From Pseudomonas azadiae (lineage in GTDB: Bacteria > Pseudomonadota > Gammaproteobacteria > Pseudomonadales > Pseudomonadaceae), in contig NZ_JAHSTY010000001.1 in assembly GCF_019145355.1 (NCBI RefSeq), positions 310,001-374,000 of the forward strand: a stretch of 64,000 bases of DNA, in the 5' to 3' direction. Numbering within the stretch: position 1 is the first letter of the stretch; each line of letters opens with the position of its first letter. The position numbers and the translations under genes are program-made. Positions 26,071-33,136 of the stretch are shown piece after piece. Below the pieces are notes generated by a model, which had not been told where the DNA came from, did no database searches, and saw only the letters and a program-made list of their open reading frames with translations.

Positions 26071-27279
26071 ATGGACAACGCTTCGACGATGTACGCCTGG
26101 GAAGGCATCAACCGCAAAGGACGCAGGGTGTCCGGGCAAACCACAGGGCACAACCCTGCCCTGGTCAAGGCTCAGTTGCGCCGGCAAGGTATCAGCCCGG
26201 AGCAGGTGCGCAAGCAATCTCCAGTGCTGCAGAGCCTGGCACCGTCGATCAAACCGACGGACATCACCCTGTTCACGCGCCAACTGGCAACACTGCTCAA
26301 AGCCGGCATTGCGCTTCTGCAGGCCTTCGACATCATCAGCGAAGGCTTCGACAACCGAGCGATGCGTGAACAGGTGCAAGGCTTGAAGCAGCCAATCGCC
26401 GCCGGCTCCAGCCTGGCTGAAGCCCTGCGCAAACAGCCGCGCTATTTCGATGCGCTGTATTGCAACCTGGTGGCCGCCGGCGAACAGGCCGGGGCGCTTG
26501 AAACGCTGCTGGAACGCGTGGCGATCCATCGGGAAAAGAGCGAGCACTTAAAGGCCAGGATCAAAAAAGCCATGACTTACCCGATGGCAGTGCTGGTGGT
26601 GGCCAGCCTTGTCACCGGCGTTTTGTTGATTCACGTCGTGCCGCAGTTCCAGAACCTGTTCGCCGGGGTCGACGGCAAGCTGCCCGGTTTCACGTTGCAG
26701 GTGATTGCCCTGTCCGAGTTCATGCAGCGAGCCTGGTGGATCCTGGCTCTCGGCGTTCCGGCGGCAGGCATGGGACTGCGCCACGCCTATCGAACCTTGC
26801 CTGCCTTGCGACTTTGGGTGGACACCGGTTTGTTGAAAGTGCCCCTGGCAGGCAAACTGTTGAGCAAATCCGCCGTGGCCCGCTACGCCCGCACGCTTTC
26901 CACCACCTTTGCCGCCGGCGTTCCATTGGTTCAGGCATTGGACTCGGTCGCCGGTGCCGTGGGCTCAGGGCCGTTCAAACAGGCCATCGAACAGATGCGA
27001 CACGAGGTTTGCACTGGCATGCCATTGAATCAATCCATGCTCGCCAGCGGCCTGTTCCCCGCCATGGCGATCCAGATGACCGCCATCGGCGAAGAGTCGG
27101 GCACGCTGGACCGCATGCTGGAAAAAGTTGCCAACCATTACGAGGCCGATGTGGACAATCTGGTCGATAACCTTACGAGCCTGATGGAGCCGCTGATCAT
27201 GGTGGTCCTGGGGAGCATTGTCGGCGCCCTGGTGATCGCCATGTATTTGCCGGTCTTCCAACTGGGGAGCGCGTTTTGA
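26071..27279 (+). CDS. pilC: Type IV pilus assembly platform protein PilC
   Basis: Inner-membrane platform protein of the type IV pilus. It has 402 residues with two T2SS-F domains (about 70-195 and 270-395), each with the FTRQLATLLKAGIALLQAF or YARTLSTTFAAGVPLVQALD motif, and three transmembrane segments (near 170-195, 220-245 and 375-400). The ATG at 26071 is used because the PilC N-terminus (YAWEGINRKGRRVSGQ) follows it. The usual upstream gene pilB is absent: the 197 bp before it separate it from divergent pilA. It overlaps pilD by 4 bp. Confidence 0.92.
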   Translation: MDNASTMYAWEGINRKGRRVSGQTTGHNPALVKAQLRRQGISPEQVRKQSPVLQSLAPSIKPTDITLFTRQLATLLKAGIALLQAFDIISEGFDNRAMREQVQGLKQPIAAGSSLAEALRKQPRYFDALYCNLVAAGEQAGALETLLERVAIHREKSEHLKARIKKAMTYPMAVLVVASLVTGVLLIHVVPQFQNLFAGVDGKLPGFTLQVIALSEFMQRAWWILALGVPAAGMGLRHAYRTLPALRLWVDTGLLKVPLAGKLLSKSAVARYARTLSTTFAAGVPLVQALDSVAGAVGSGPFKQAIEQMRHEVCTGMPLNQSMLASGLFPAMAIQMTAIGEESGTLDRMLEKVANHYEADVDNLVDNLTSLMEPLIMVVLGSIVGALVIAMYLPVFQLGSAF

Positions 27280-28142
27280 GCCTGCTGCTGGTTGCATACC
27301 CATGGGCGTTTGTCGTCATGGCGGCGATATTGGGGCTGATCGTCGGCAGCTTTCTCAACGTGGTGGTGTGGCGCCTGCCGAAAATGCTCGAGCGCGACTG
27401 GCGCGCCCAGGCTCATGAGGTGCTCGGCCTGCCTGCCGAGCCCGTCGGGCCGACCTACAACCTCATGCAGCCCAACTCCTGCTGCCCGCACTGCAACCAT
27501 CCGATACGCCCCTGGGAAAATATTCCGCTGCTCAGTTACCTGGCGCTCCGAGGCCGTTGCGCCCATTGCCAGGGGGCGATCCGCGCCCGCTACCCGCTGA
27601 CCGAACTGGCCTGCGCGCTGATCTCGGCCCTGGTGGCCTGGCATTTCGGCTTTGGCTGGCAAGCCGGCGCAGTGCTGGTGCTGAGCTGGGGGTTGCTGGC
27701 GATGAGCCTGATCGATGCGGACCATCAACTGTTGCCGGATGTGCTGGTGATGCCGCTGCTGTGGTTGGGACTGATCGTCAACGGGTTCGACCTGCTGACG
27801 ACATTGCCCGATGCCGTATGGGGCGCAGCGCTCGGGTACATGAGCCTATGGAGCGTGTTCTGGCTGTTCAAGCTGGTCACCGGCAGGGACGGCATGGGCC
27901 ACGGCGACTTCAAGTTGCTGGCGCTGCTCGGCGCCTGGGGGGGCTGGCAGATCCTGCCGATGACGCTGCTGATGTCATCACTGGTCGGGGTGGTGGTGGG
28001 CTTGATCCTGATGCGCCTGCGCAAGGCCCAGGCGTCGACACCCATGCCATTTGGTCCGTATCTGGCAATTGCCGGCTGGATTGCATTGCTCTGGGGTGGT
28101 CAAATAACCGACTTCTATTTGCAGTCTGTCGGTTTCAGATGA
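27276..28142 (+). CDS. pilD: Prepilin peptidase / N-methyltransferase
   Basis: Inner-membrane aspartyl protease that cleaves the prepilin leader and methylates the new N-terminus. It has 288 residues. The cytoplasmic loop has the tetracysteine motif CCPHC..CAHC (residues about 69-96). The catalytic aspartates are in [12 protein letters not shown] and [17 protein letters not shown]. About eight hydrophobic helices are present, with [15 protein letters not shown] at the start. The start is TTG, overlapping the pilC stop (TTGA). It would process PilA and the minor pilins at 40-43 kb, and any type II secretion pseudopilins elsewhere. Confidence 0.93.
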   Translation: MSLLLVAYPWAFVVMAAILGLIVGSFLNVVVWRLPKMLERDWRAQAHEVLGLPAEPVGPTYNLMQPNSCCPHCNHPIRPWENIPLLSYLALRGRCAHCQGAIRARYPLTELACALISALVAWHFGFGWQAGAVLVLSWGLLAMSLIDADHQLLPDVLVMPLLWLGLIVNGFDLLTTLPDAVWGAALGYMSLWSVFWLFKLVTGRDGMGHGDFKLLALLGAWGGWQILPMTLLMSSLVGVVVGLILMRLRKAQASTPMPFGPYLAIAGWIALLWGGQITDFYLQSVGFR

Positions 28143-28762
28143 CCACTTCTGTTGCAACACCCTGGATTCTCGGGCTCACCGGTGGCATTGGCAGCGGCAA
28201 AAGCGCGGCCGCCCAGCACTTCATCGACCTGGGTATCGATCTGGTAGACGCCGACCATGCTGCCCGCTGGGTGGTCGAGCCTGGCCGGCCGGCATTGGCA
28301 CGCATCGCCGAACACTTTGGTGCCGGCGTGCTGCTGCCCGACGGCCAGCTGGACCGCGGTGCATTGCGCAAGCTGATCTTTGAAGTACCCGAAGAGCGCC
28401 GTTGGCTCGAAGCCCTGCTGCATCCGCTGATCGGCGAGGAGATTCGCGACCACCTGGCGCGCGCGCAGTCGCCTTACGCGATATTGGTGTCGCCGCTGCT
28501 GATCGAATCAGGCCAGTACAGCATGACCCAGCGCATCCTGGTGATCGACGTGCCGCAATCGCTGCAGATTCAGCGTACCCTGCAGCGCGACGGCATCAAC
28601 GAACAACAGGTACAGGCAATCCTCAAGGCCCAGTCCAGCCGTGAAGACCGCCTGAACCATGCCGATGACGTACTGGTCAATGACCGGGACCTTGCCTGGC
28701 TGCACAGCGAGGTCGAGCGACTGCACCACTTTTACCTTACTTTGCGTGGAGGCCGAACATGA
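28139..28762 (+). CDS. coaE: Dephospho-CoA kinase
   Basis: Last step of CoA synthesis, phosphorylating the ribose 3'-OH of dephospho-CoA. It has 207 residues. The P-loop is [14 protein letters not shown] (residues 12-25), followed by [14 protein letters not shown] and [10 protein letters not shown]; the lid region includes [20 protein letters not shown]. The start codon overlaps the pilD stop (ATGA) and the stop overlaps the yacG start, so pilC-pilD-coaE-yacG is one tightly coupled unit. Confidence 0.95.
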   Translation: MTTSVATPWILGLTGGIGSGKSAAAQHFIDLGIDLVDADHAARWVVEPGRPALARIAEHFGAGVLLPDGQLDRGALRKLIFEVPEERRWLEALLHPLIGEEIRDHLARAQSPYAILVSPLLIESGQYSMTQRILVIDVPQSLQIQRTLQRDGINEQQVQAILKAQSSREDRLNHADDVLVNDRDLAWLHSEVERLHHFYLTLRGGRT

Positions 28763-28959
28763 GCCAACCCTTGACCGTCGACTGCCCAACCTGCGGCGCA
28801 CCCGTGGAATGGAAAGCGACCAATCTCAACCGGCCGTTCTGCTCGGACCGTTGCAAACTGATCGACCTGGGCGCCTGGGCCGCTGAGGAACACAAGATTC
28901 CCGTGGCTCCGGATGCCGAGGACGAGTTGTTTTCCGAAGACCTGCCGCCGCGCCACTAA
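28759..28959 (+). CDS. yacG: YacG, zinc-finger DNA gyrase inhibitor
   Basis: 66 residues with the CXXC-X15-CXXXC zinc finger (DCPTCGAP ... [14 protein letters not shown]) and an acidic C-terminal tail ending DLPPRH. In E. coli YacG binds GyrB and blocks DNA binding. It starts on the coaE stop codon. Its stop (TAA, 28957-28959) overlaps the stop of the convergent small gene. Confidence 0.95.
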   Translation: MSQPLTVDCPTCGAPVEWKATNLNRPFCSDRCKLIDLGAWAAEEHKIPVAPDAEDELFSEDLPPRH

Positions 28960-29171
28960 GGGCGCATAAAGGCGTATTCCTGCTGGTCGTCGAGGTTCTC
29001 TGCGAGGTATTGCAGCTCGTCGGCCAAGTCCTCGAAACTGCGCACGCCCTTGCTCTGCTGTACCACCGCGCTCAGCATGGCGCGCAAGGTCAAGCCGGGG
29101 TCGAAACCGATTTCCTGTGCTGCGTCCTGGCTCCTGCGCAACTCCTGCCGTGCCCATTCGTACACACTCAT
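28956..29171 (-). CDS. Small conserved hypothetical protein
   Basis: 71 residues, soluble, acidic, predicted helical: [20 protein letters not shown] at the N-terminus, then a segment rich in Asp and Glu. The ATG at 29169-29171 follows GGAGC at about 6 bp. The stop codon overlaps the yacG stop on the opposite strand. I do not know its function. Its position between yacG and the ECF-like permease gene suggests it is a regular member of this neighbourhood. Confidence 0.7.
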   Translation of the reverse strand: MSVYEWARQELRRSQDAAQEIGFDPGLTLRAMLSAVVQQSKGVRSFEDLADELQYLAENLDDQQEYAFMRP

Positions 29172-29235
29172 GATTGGTGCTCCTGAAAATTTCGGAGAGC
29201 ATGAGCCTGCGCGGCTGCCCGGGATTTGACCTGGA

Positions 29236-29925
29236 TCAACGCGACGGGTCGTCATCTTTCCAGGGAGCGGATAGATAGCGGGTACGGTTGAAGGTCTCCA
29301 GCCAATCCGGACAAAACACCACCAACGCGCTGATGACCATGCCGTTGATAAAAGCCTCGGGAAAGATGATCAGCCACAGATAGCCGACGAAGTCCTCCAG
29401 CCATTCGGGCATGGCAAAGCGACCGTCGGACCACAAAAGCCCCAGCCCGATCAACAGGCAGAGCAAGGCCGACAGCGCGGCGGCGAAAAAACCGGAGCAG
29501 AAGATATACACAAAGGGGTTACGCGGTTGCGCGCGCTCGACCAGCAACGCGCACGTTTCAGTGACCAGCACCGGCAGCACGATCAGCAGCAGGCCGTTGA
29601 CGCCAAGGGCGGCCAGGTCCTGGCGCCCCAACAAGACCAAGCCCAACTGTGCGGCAAAGCCGCCGACAATCGCCAGGGGCCAATCCAGCAGCAGGGTCAC
29701 GGCGGTCATGCCGATAAAGTGGTAAGACACACCGGTATCGAAATCCCGCCGTACCAGCCACAGCATGAACAGCGCGAACACCGTGCCGAACAGCAAATGC
29801 TGGCGCCGCCGGTCGGCAAACAACTCGACCCAGGGTGAGCGCAGAATCGCCCACAGCACCACGGGCGTCAATAACAGCCAGCCGACACCCAGGGTTGTCG
29901 GCGCCAGCATCGCGGCACTGATCAC
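29236..29925 (-). CDS. Energy-coupling-factor-type permease-like membrane protein (CbiM-like/COG3235)
   Basis: 229 residues with about six to seven hydrophobic segments. The sequence SYHFIGMTAVTLLLDWPLAI and the FPEAFINGMVISALVVF stretch resemble the ECF-transporter permease family that includes CbiM. There is no partner ATPase nearby and no metal- or vitamin-synthesis gene, so transport activity is uncertain. The start is either the GTG at 29925, used here, or an ATG five codons later (29910). Confidence 0.7.
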   Translation of the reverse strand: MISAAMLAPTTLGVGWLLLTPVVLWAILRSPWVELFADRRRQHLLFGTVFALFMLWLVRRDFDTGVSYHFIGMTAVTLLLDWPLAIVGGFAAQLGLVLLGRQDLAALGVNGLLLIVLPVLVTETCALLVERAQPRNPFVYIFCSGFFAAALSALLCLLIGLGLLWSDGRFAMPEWLEDFVGYLWLIIFPEAFINGMVISALVVFCPDWLETFNRTRYLSAPWKDDDPSR

Positions 29926-30029
29926 GGCAGCACGCTCCCTGTTGGAAATATCACTCGAATGGCCAGTCTACACCGAGGTTTGATAGCGGGACTTCCTGCG
30001 GTCATGATTTGGGCGCTAAGCTGCTAACC

Positions 30030-30659
30030 ATGGATGACTCAGATTATTTGCGCCTGCTCACTGTAGCGGCCGAACAAGCCAACGCGTTCTTGTCCAATGC
30101 CCGCAAATGGGAGCGTGAGCGTTGGGTCTGCCAGCGGCTGCTGCAGGGCCTGAACGTGCCCTACCGGGCCGAAGAGTTTCACGCCGCCGGGCAAGAACCG
30201 CCGGACGTGCTGTTTCGCGATGCCAGTTTCGAGGTGTTTTTCGTGCTGGACGAAGGCCGTCGGCTGAACGATGAATGGCGCGACGAACTGCTGCGTCGGC
30301 GCAGCGCCTTCTCCCTCAGCCAGCTGGTGCGGCGCGAAGCCAAGCCGCGACGCATCCCGGCCCACGAATTTTTATTGCGCCTGGCGCCCACGTTGCGCAA
30401 GAAGGCGCATAACTATAAAGAACGCGGCATGGACCTGGGCGAGTTGGATATCGTCGCCTTCGCCAGCCTCAAGCGTGAGGTGCTCGACCTGAACAGCCAC
30501 TTCCCTCCGCCGACGGAATACCTGCGCCAGGGCTGGCGATCGTTGTCCCTGGTAGGGCCGACCTTTGCACGGGTGCTGTTCGCTCACCCGGACGCGCCGG
30601 ACTTCTTGCGCAATAACCTGGGCCGCAGCGTAGTATTCGACGTGGGCATCAGCCTCTGA
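30030..30659 (+). CDS. DUF1780 family protein
   Basis: 209 residues, cytoplasmic and basic. N-terminus MDDSDYLRLLTVAAEQANAF, then WERERWVCQRLLQGLNVPY. I recognise this as the DUF1780 family of pseudomonads, which has been suggested to have an endonuclease-like fold; that suggestion is from memory and not visible here. A conserved-looking charged core (EVFFVLDEGRRLND) might be an active site. It is followed 54 bp downstream by a DUF3094 gene on the same strand. Confidence 0.82.
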   Translation: MDDSDYLRLLTVAAEQANAFLSNARKWERERWVCQRLLQGLNVPYRAEEFHAAGQEPPDVLFRDASFEVFFVLDEGRRLNDEWRDELLRRRSAFSLSQLVRREAKPRRIPAHEFLLRLAPTLRKKAHNYKERGMDLGELDIVAFASLKREVLDLNSHFPPPTEYLRQGWRSLSLVGPTFARVLFAHPDAPDFLRNNLGRSVVFDVGISL

Positions 30660-30713
30660 TGCCGCCGACTGTAACGCGGTGCCCTTTTGCAACGTCTACC
30701 TGACGAGGCCTTT

Positions 30714-30887
30714 ATGACCAGCCGCCTGAACCCCGATGACCAACAGCATGTCGAAGAGTATCTGCAACTCTCTCAACACCGCGTCGAGCGCAAGCCTTTC
30801 CGGCCCTGGCTGCTCCTTGGTGTAGTGCTTGCAGTGGTGATCGGCCTCGGCCTGCTGAGTCGCCTTTTGAGTTACCTGACGCTATGA
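30714..30887 (+). CDS. Small membrane protein, DUF3094 family
   Basis: 57 residues: a charged N-terminus (SRLNPDDQQHVEEYLQLSQH), a basic RVERKPFRPW segment and a single C-terminal transmembrane helix (LLLGVVLAVVIGLGLLSRLL). The ATG at 30714 follows ACGAGG. It fits the DUF3094 family found near ndh in pseudomonads. Function unknown. Confidence 0.8.
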   Translation: MTSRLNPDDQQHVEEYLQLSQHRVERKPFRPWLLLGVVLAVVIGLGLLSRLLSYLTL

Positions 30888-30947
30888 GCTGCCTGGCGCT
30901 CGCGGGGGTAACTGCTCCGATTTCTTTTAGCCTTGCGAGATATCCCC

Positions 30948-32246
30948 ATGACCCATCGTATTATTATCGTCGGCGGCGGCGCCGGCGGCCTGGAGTTGGC
31001 GACCCGCCTGGGTAAGACCCTGGGCAAGCGTGGCACCGCCAGCATCACGCTGGTGGACACCAACCTGACCCACATCTGGAAGCCCCTGCTGCACGAAGTG
31101 GCGGCCGGCTCGCTGAACTCGTCGGAAGACGAACTCAACTATGTCGCCCAGGCCAAATGGAACCACTTCGAGTTCCAACTGGGACGCATGAGCGGGCTTG
31201 ACCGTGAGCACAAAAAGATCCAGCTGGCCGCCACCCTCGATGAAGAAGGCCGTGAGCTGGTGCCTGCACGTGTGCTGGGTTACGACAGCCTAGTCATCGC
31301 GGTCGGCAGCACCACTAACGATTTCGGCACCGAAGGCGCGGCGCAGCATTGCCTGTTCCTCGATACCCGCAAGCAGGCCGAGCGCTTCCACCAGCAATTG
31401 CTCAACCACTACCTGCGCGCCCACGCCGGGCAGACCGATGTGGTGGAAAAAATCAGCGTCGCCATCGTCGGCGCCGGTGCTACCGGGGTCGAGCTGGCCG
31501 CCGAGCTGCATAACGCCGCCCATGAACTGGCCGCCTATGGCCTGGACCGCATCAAGCCGGAAAACATGCACATCACCCTGATCGAGGCCGGCCCGCGGGT
31601 ACTGCCCGCGCTGCCGGAGCGTATCGGCGTGCCGGTGCATAAGACCCTGGAGAAGCTCGGGGTGACCGTGCTGACGAACTCGGCGGTCAGTGAAGTGACA
31701 GCCGATGCCCTGATCACCAGCAGCGGCCAGGTCATCCCCGCCAGCCTCAAAGTCTGGGCTGCCGGGATCCGCGCACCGGGCTTTCTCAAGGACATCGATG
31801 GCCTGGAAACCAACCGCATCAATCAACTGCAAGTATTGCCGACACTGCAAACCACCCGCGACGAAAACATCTTCGCCTTTGGCGACTGCGCCGCCTGCCC
31901 GCAAGTGGGCACCGACCGCAACGTGCCGCCACGAGCCCAGGCGGCGCACCAGCAAGCCTCGTTGCTGGCCAAGTCGCTGAAGCTGCGCATCGAAGGCAAG
32001 GAGTTACCAAGCTACAAGTACACCGACTACGGCTCGCTGATCTCGTTGTCGCGGTTTTCGGCGGTGGGTAACTTGATGGGCAACCTGACGGGGAGCGTGA
32101 TGCTCGAAGGCTGGCTGGCGCGGATGTTTTATGTGTCGCTGTACCGCATGCACCAGATGGCGCTGTATGGCTTCTTCCGTACGGCGATGTTGATGTTGGG
32201 GAGCAAGATTGGGCGCGGCACTGAGCCTAGACTCAAGCTCCACTAA
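30948..32246 (+). CDS. ndh: Type II NADH dehydrogenase
   Basis: Peripheral membrane flavoenzyme passing electrons from NADH to quinone without pumping protons. It has 432 residues with two Rossmann motifs, IIIVGGGAGGLELATRLG at the N-terminus (FAD) and VAIVGAGATGVELAAELH near residue 170 (NADH), and the FAD-binding IFAFGDCAACP near 310. The C-terminal region, with hydrophobic and amphipathic segments, probably anchors it to the membrane. The start at 30948 gives a normal N-terminus; the frame opens 5 codons earlier. Confidence 0.92.
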   Translation: MTHRIIIVGGGAGGLELATRLGKTLGKRGTASITLVDTNLTHIWKPLLHEVAAGSLNSSEDELNYVAQAKWNHFEFQLGRMSGLDREHKKIQLAATLDEEGRELVPARVLGYDSLVIAVGSTTNDFGTEGAAQHCLFLDTRKQAERFHQQLLNHYLRAHAGQTDVVEKISVAIVGAGATGVELAAELHNAAHELAAYGLDRIKPENMHITLIEAGPRVLPALPERIGVPVHKTLEKLGVTVLTNSAVSEVTADALITSSGQVIPASLKVWAAGIRAPGFLKDIDGLETNRINQLQVLPTLQTTRDENIFAFGDCAACPQVGTDRNVPPRAQAAHQQASLLAKSLKLRIEGKELPSYKYTDYGSLISLSRFSAVGNLMGNLTGSVMLEGWLARMFYVSLYRMHQMALYGFFRTAMLMLGSKIGRGTEPRLKLH

Positions 32247-32260
32247 CACCACAAAGCACT

Positions 32261-32346
32261 GTGGGAGCCGGGCTTGCCCGCGATGCAAACGACTCGGTGT
32301 ATCAGGCACGCCGAGGTGATGCAATCGCAGGCAAGCCAGCTCCCAC
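32261..32346. repeat. Diverged REPIN after ndh
   Basis: 86 bp. The left arm GTGGGAGCCGGGCTTGCCCGCG and the right arm CGCAGGCAAGCCAGCTCCCAC are only partly complementary, so it looks like a mosaic of two REP subtypes. Confidence 0.85.
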
Positions 32347-32385
32347 ATTTGCTTGCGGTGAATTCAGGATTTGTGCGCGCAAAAA

Positions 32386-32417
32386 AAATCCCCGTATCTT
32401 TCGATACGAGGATTTTT
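32386..32417 (-). terminator. Rho-independent terminator of the tRNA cluster
   Basis: Minus strand: a hairpin AATCCTCGTATC / GATACGGGGATT with a GAAA-type loop, followed by T residues. It lies just after the last tRNA-Pro. Confidence 0.85.
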
Positions 32418-32421
32418 AATA

Positions 32422-32498
32422 TGGTCGGGGTAAGGGGATTCGAACTCCTGACATCCTGCTCCCAAAGCAGGCGCGCTACCGGACTGCGCTATACCCCG
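32422..32498 (-). tRNA. tRNA-Pro (anticodon TGG), copy 1
   Basis: 77 nt with encoded CCA. Anticodon arm CCTGC TTTGGGA GCAGG, acceptor CGGGGTA / TACCCCG. It differs from copy 2 by a paired change at 49:65 (A-U here, G-C there). An intrinsic-terminator-like hairpin lies immediately upstream, ending 3 bp before its 5' end. Confidence 0.97.
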
Positions 32499-32500
32499 GT

Positions 32501-32528
32501 AAAAAAAAGGCGACCTTTCAGTCGCCTT
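32501..32528 (-). terminator. Intrinsic terminator between tRNA-Lys and tRNA-Pro copy 1
   Basis: Minus strand: AAGGCGAC, loop TGAAAG, GTCGCCTT, then a run of eight T. It would end the Asn-Pro-Lys transcript just before the last tRNA-Pro. Confidence 0.8.
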
Positions 32529-32592
32529 CTTCGATCAGTGCTTTTGGCCTCTGATCTTAAGATCTGATTCCAGCGTTAACTGGTCTCAAAAA

Positions 32593-32668
32593 TGGTGGGT
32601 CGTGTGGGATTCGAACCTACGACCAATTGGTTAAAAGCCAACTGCTCTACCAACTGAGCTAACGACCC
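32593..32668 (-). tRNA. tRNA-Lys (anticodon TTT)
   Basis: 76 nt with encoded CCA. Acceptor GGGTCGT / ACGACCC, anticodon loop CTTTTAA, T-loop TTCGAAT. Confidence 0.97.
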
Positions 32669-32673
32669 AAATA

Positions 32674-32750
32674 TGGTCGGGGTAGGGGGATTCGAACTCC
32701 CGACATCCTGCTCCCAAAGCAGGCGCGCTACCGGACTGCGCTATACCCCG
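32674..32750 (-). tRNA. tRNA-Pro (anticodon TGG), copy 2
   Basis: 77 nt with encoded CCA, second member of the cluster. It is identical to copy 1 except for the compensatory 49:65 pair. Confidence 0.97.
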
Positions 32751-32759
32751 GTTTGAAAT

Positions 32760-32835
32760 TGGCTCCGTGACCAGGACTCGAACCTGGGACCCAATGATTA
32801 ACAGTCATTTGCTCTACCGACTGAGCTATCACGGA
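32760..32835 (-). tRNA. tRNA-Asn (anticodon GTT)
   Basis: 76 nt with encoded CCA. Acceptor TCCGTGA / TCACGGA, anticodon loop CTGTTAA. It is the first tRNA of the minus-strand transcript. Confidence 0.97.
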
Positions 32836-32923
32836 ACTACATCTTTCAAAGTGCAACTTTACAGCGGTGTAACCTTCTCTTCGACTTGCCCGTATCGCTA
32901 CGTTCATGTGTCTGAGGCGCGCT

Positions 32924-32951
32924 ATTCTACAATCTTAAAAACCCCTGTCAA
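32924..32951 (-). promoter_or_regulatory. Sigma-70 promoter of the tRNA cluster
   Basis: Minus strand: TTGACA (32946-32951), a 16-bp spacer, TAGAAT (32924-32929), about 90 bp upstream of tRNA-Asn. The 301-bp space up to clpB otherwise holds only the clpB terminator. Confidence 0.8.
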
Positions 32952-33083
32952 CCCTTTAAATTGCTTTTAAGACAATGATTTGCGCTTCTTTCTGATTTCT
33001 TCTTGGGGAGAAGAAACCCGTGGGCTGACGTTGCTGCGGGGCGCACTTTACAAGCCTTTGCCTTACAGTTCAACGCCCTATCG

Positions 33084-33112
33084 AAAAAAAAGGCCCCGCA
33101 ATGCGGGGCCTT
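33084..33112 (-). terminator. Rho-independent terminator of clpB
   Basis: Minus strand: AAGGCCCCGCA / TGCGGGGCCTT, followed by a T run, 25 bp after the clpB stop. Confidence 0.9.
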
Positions 33113-33136
33113 GTCTTATCGCGCTGCAGGCCTGGC

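Noticed and set aside
26023-26547. Minus-strand ORF near the pilA-pilC gap considered as a displaced pilB remnant
   Set aside because: It lies opposite pilC, has no Walker motifs and no secretion-ATPase sequence.
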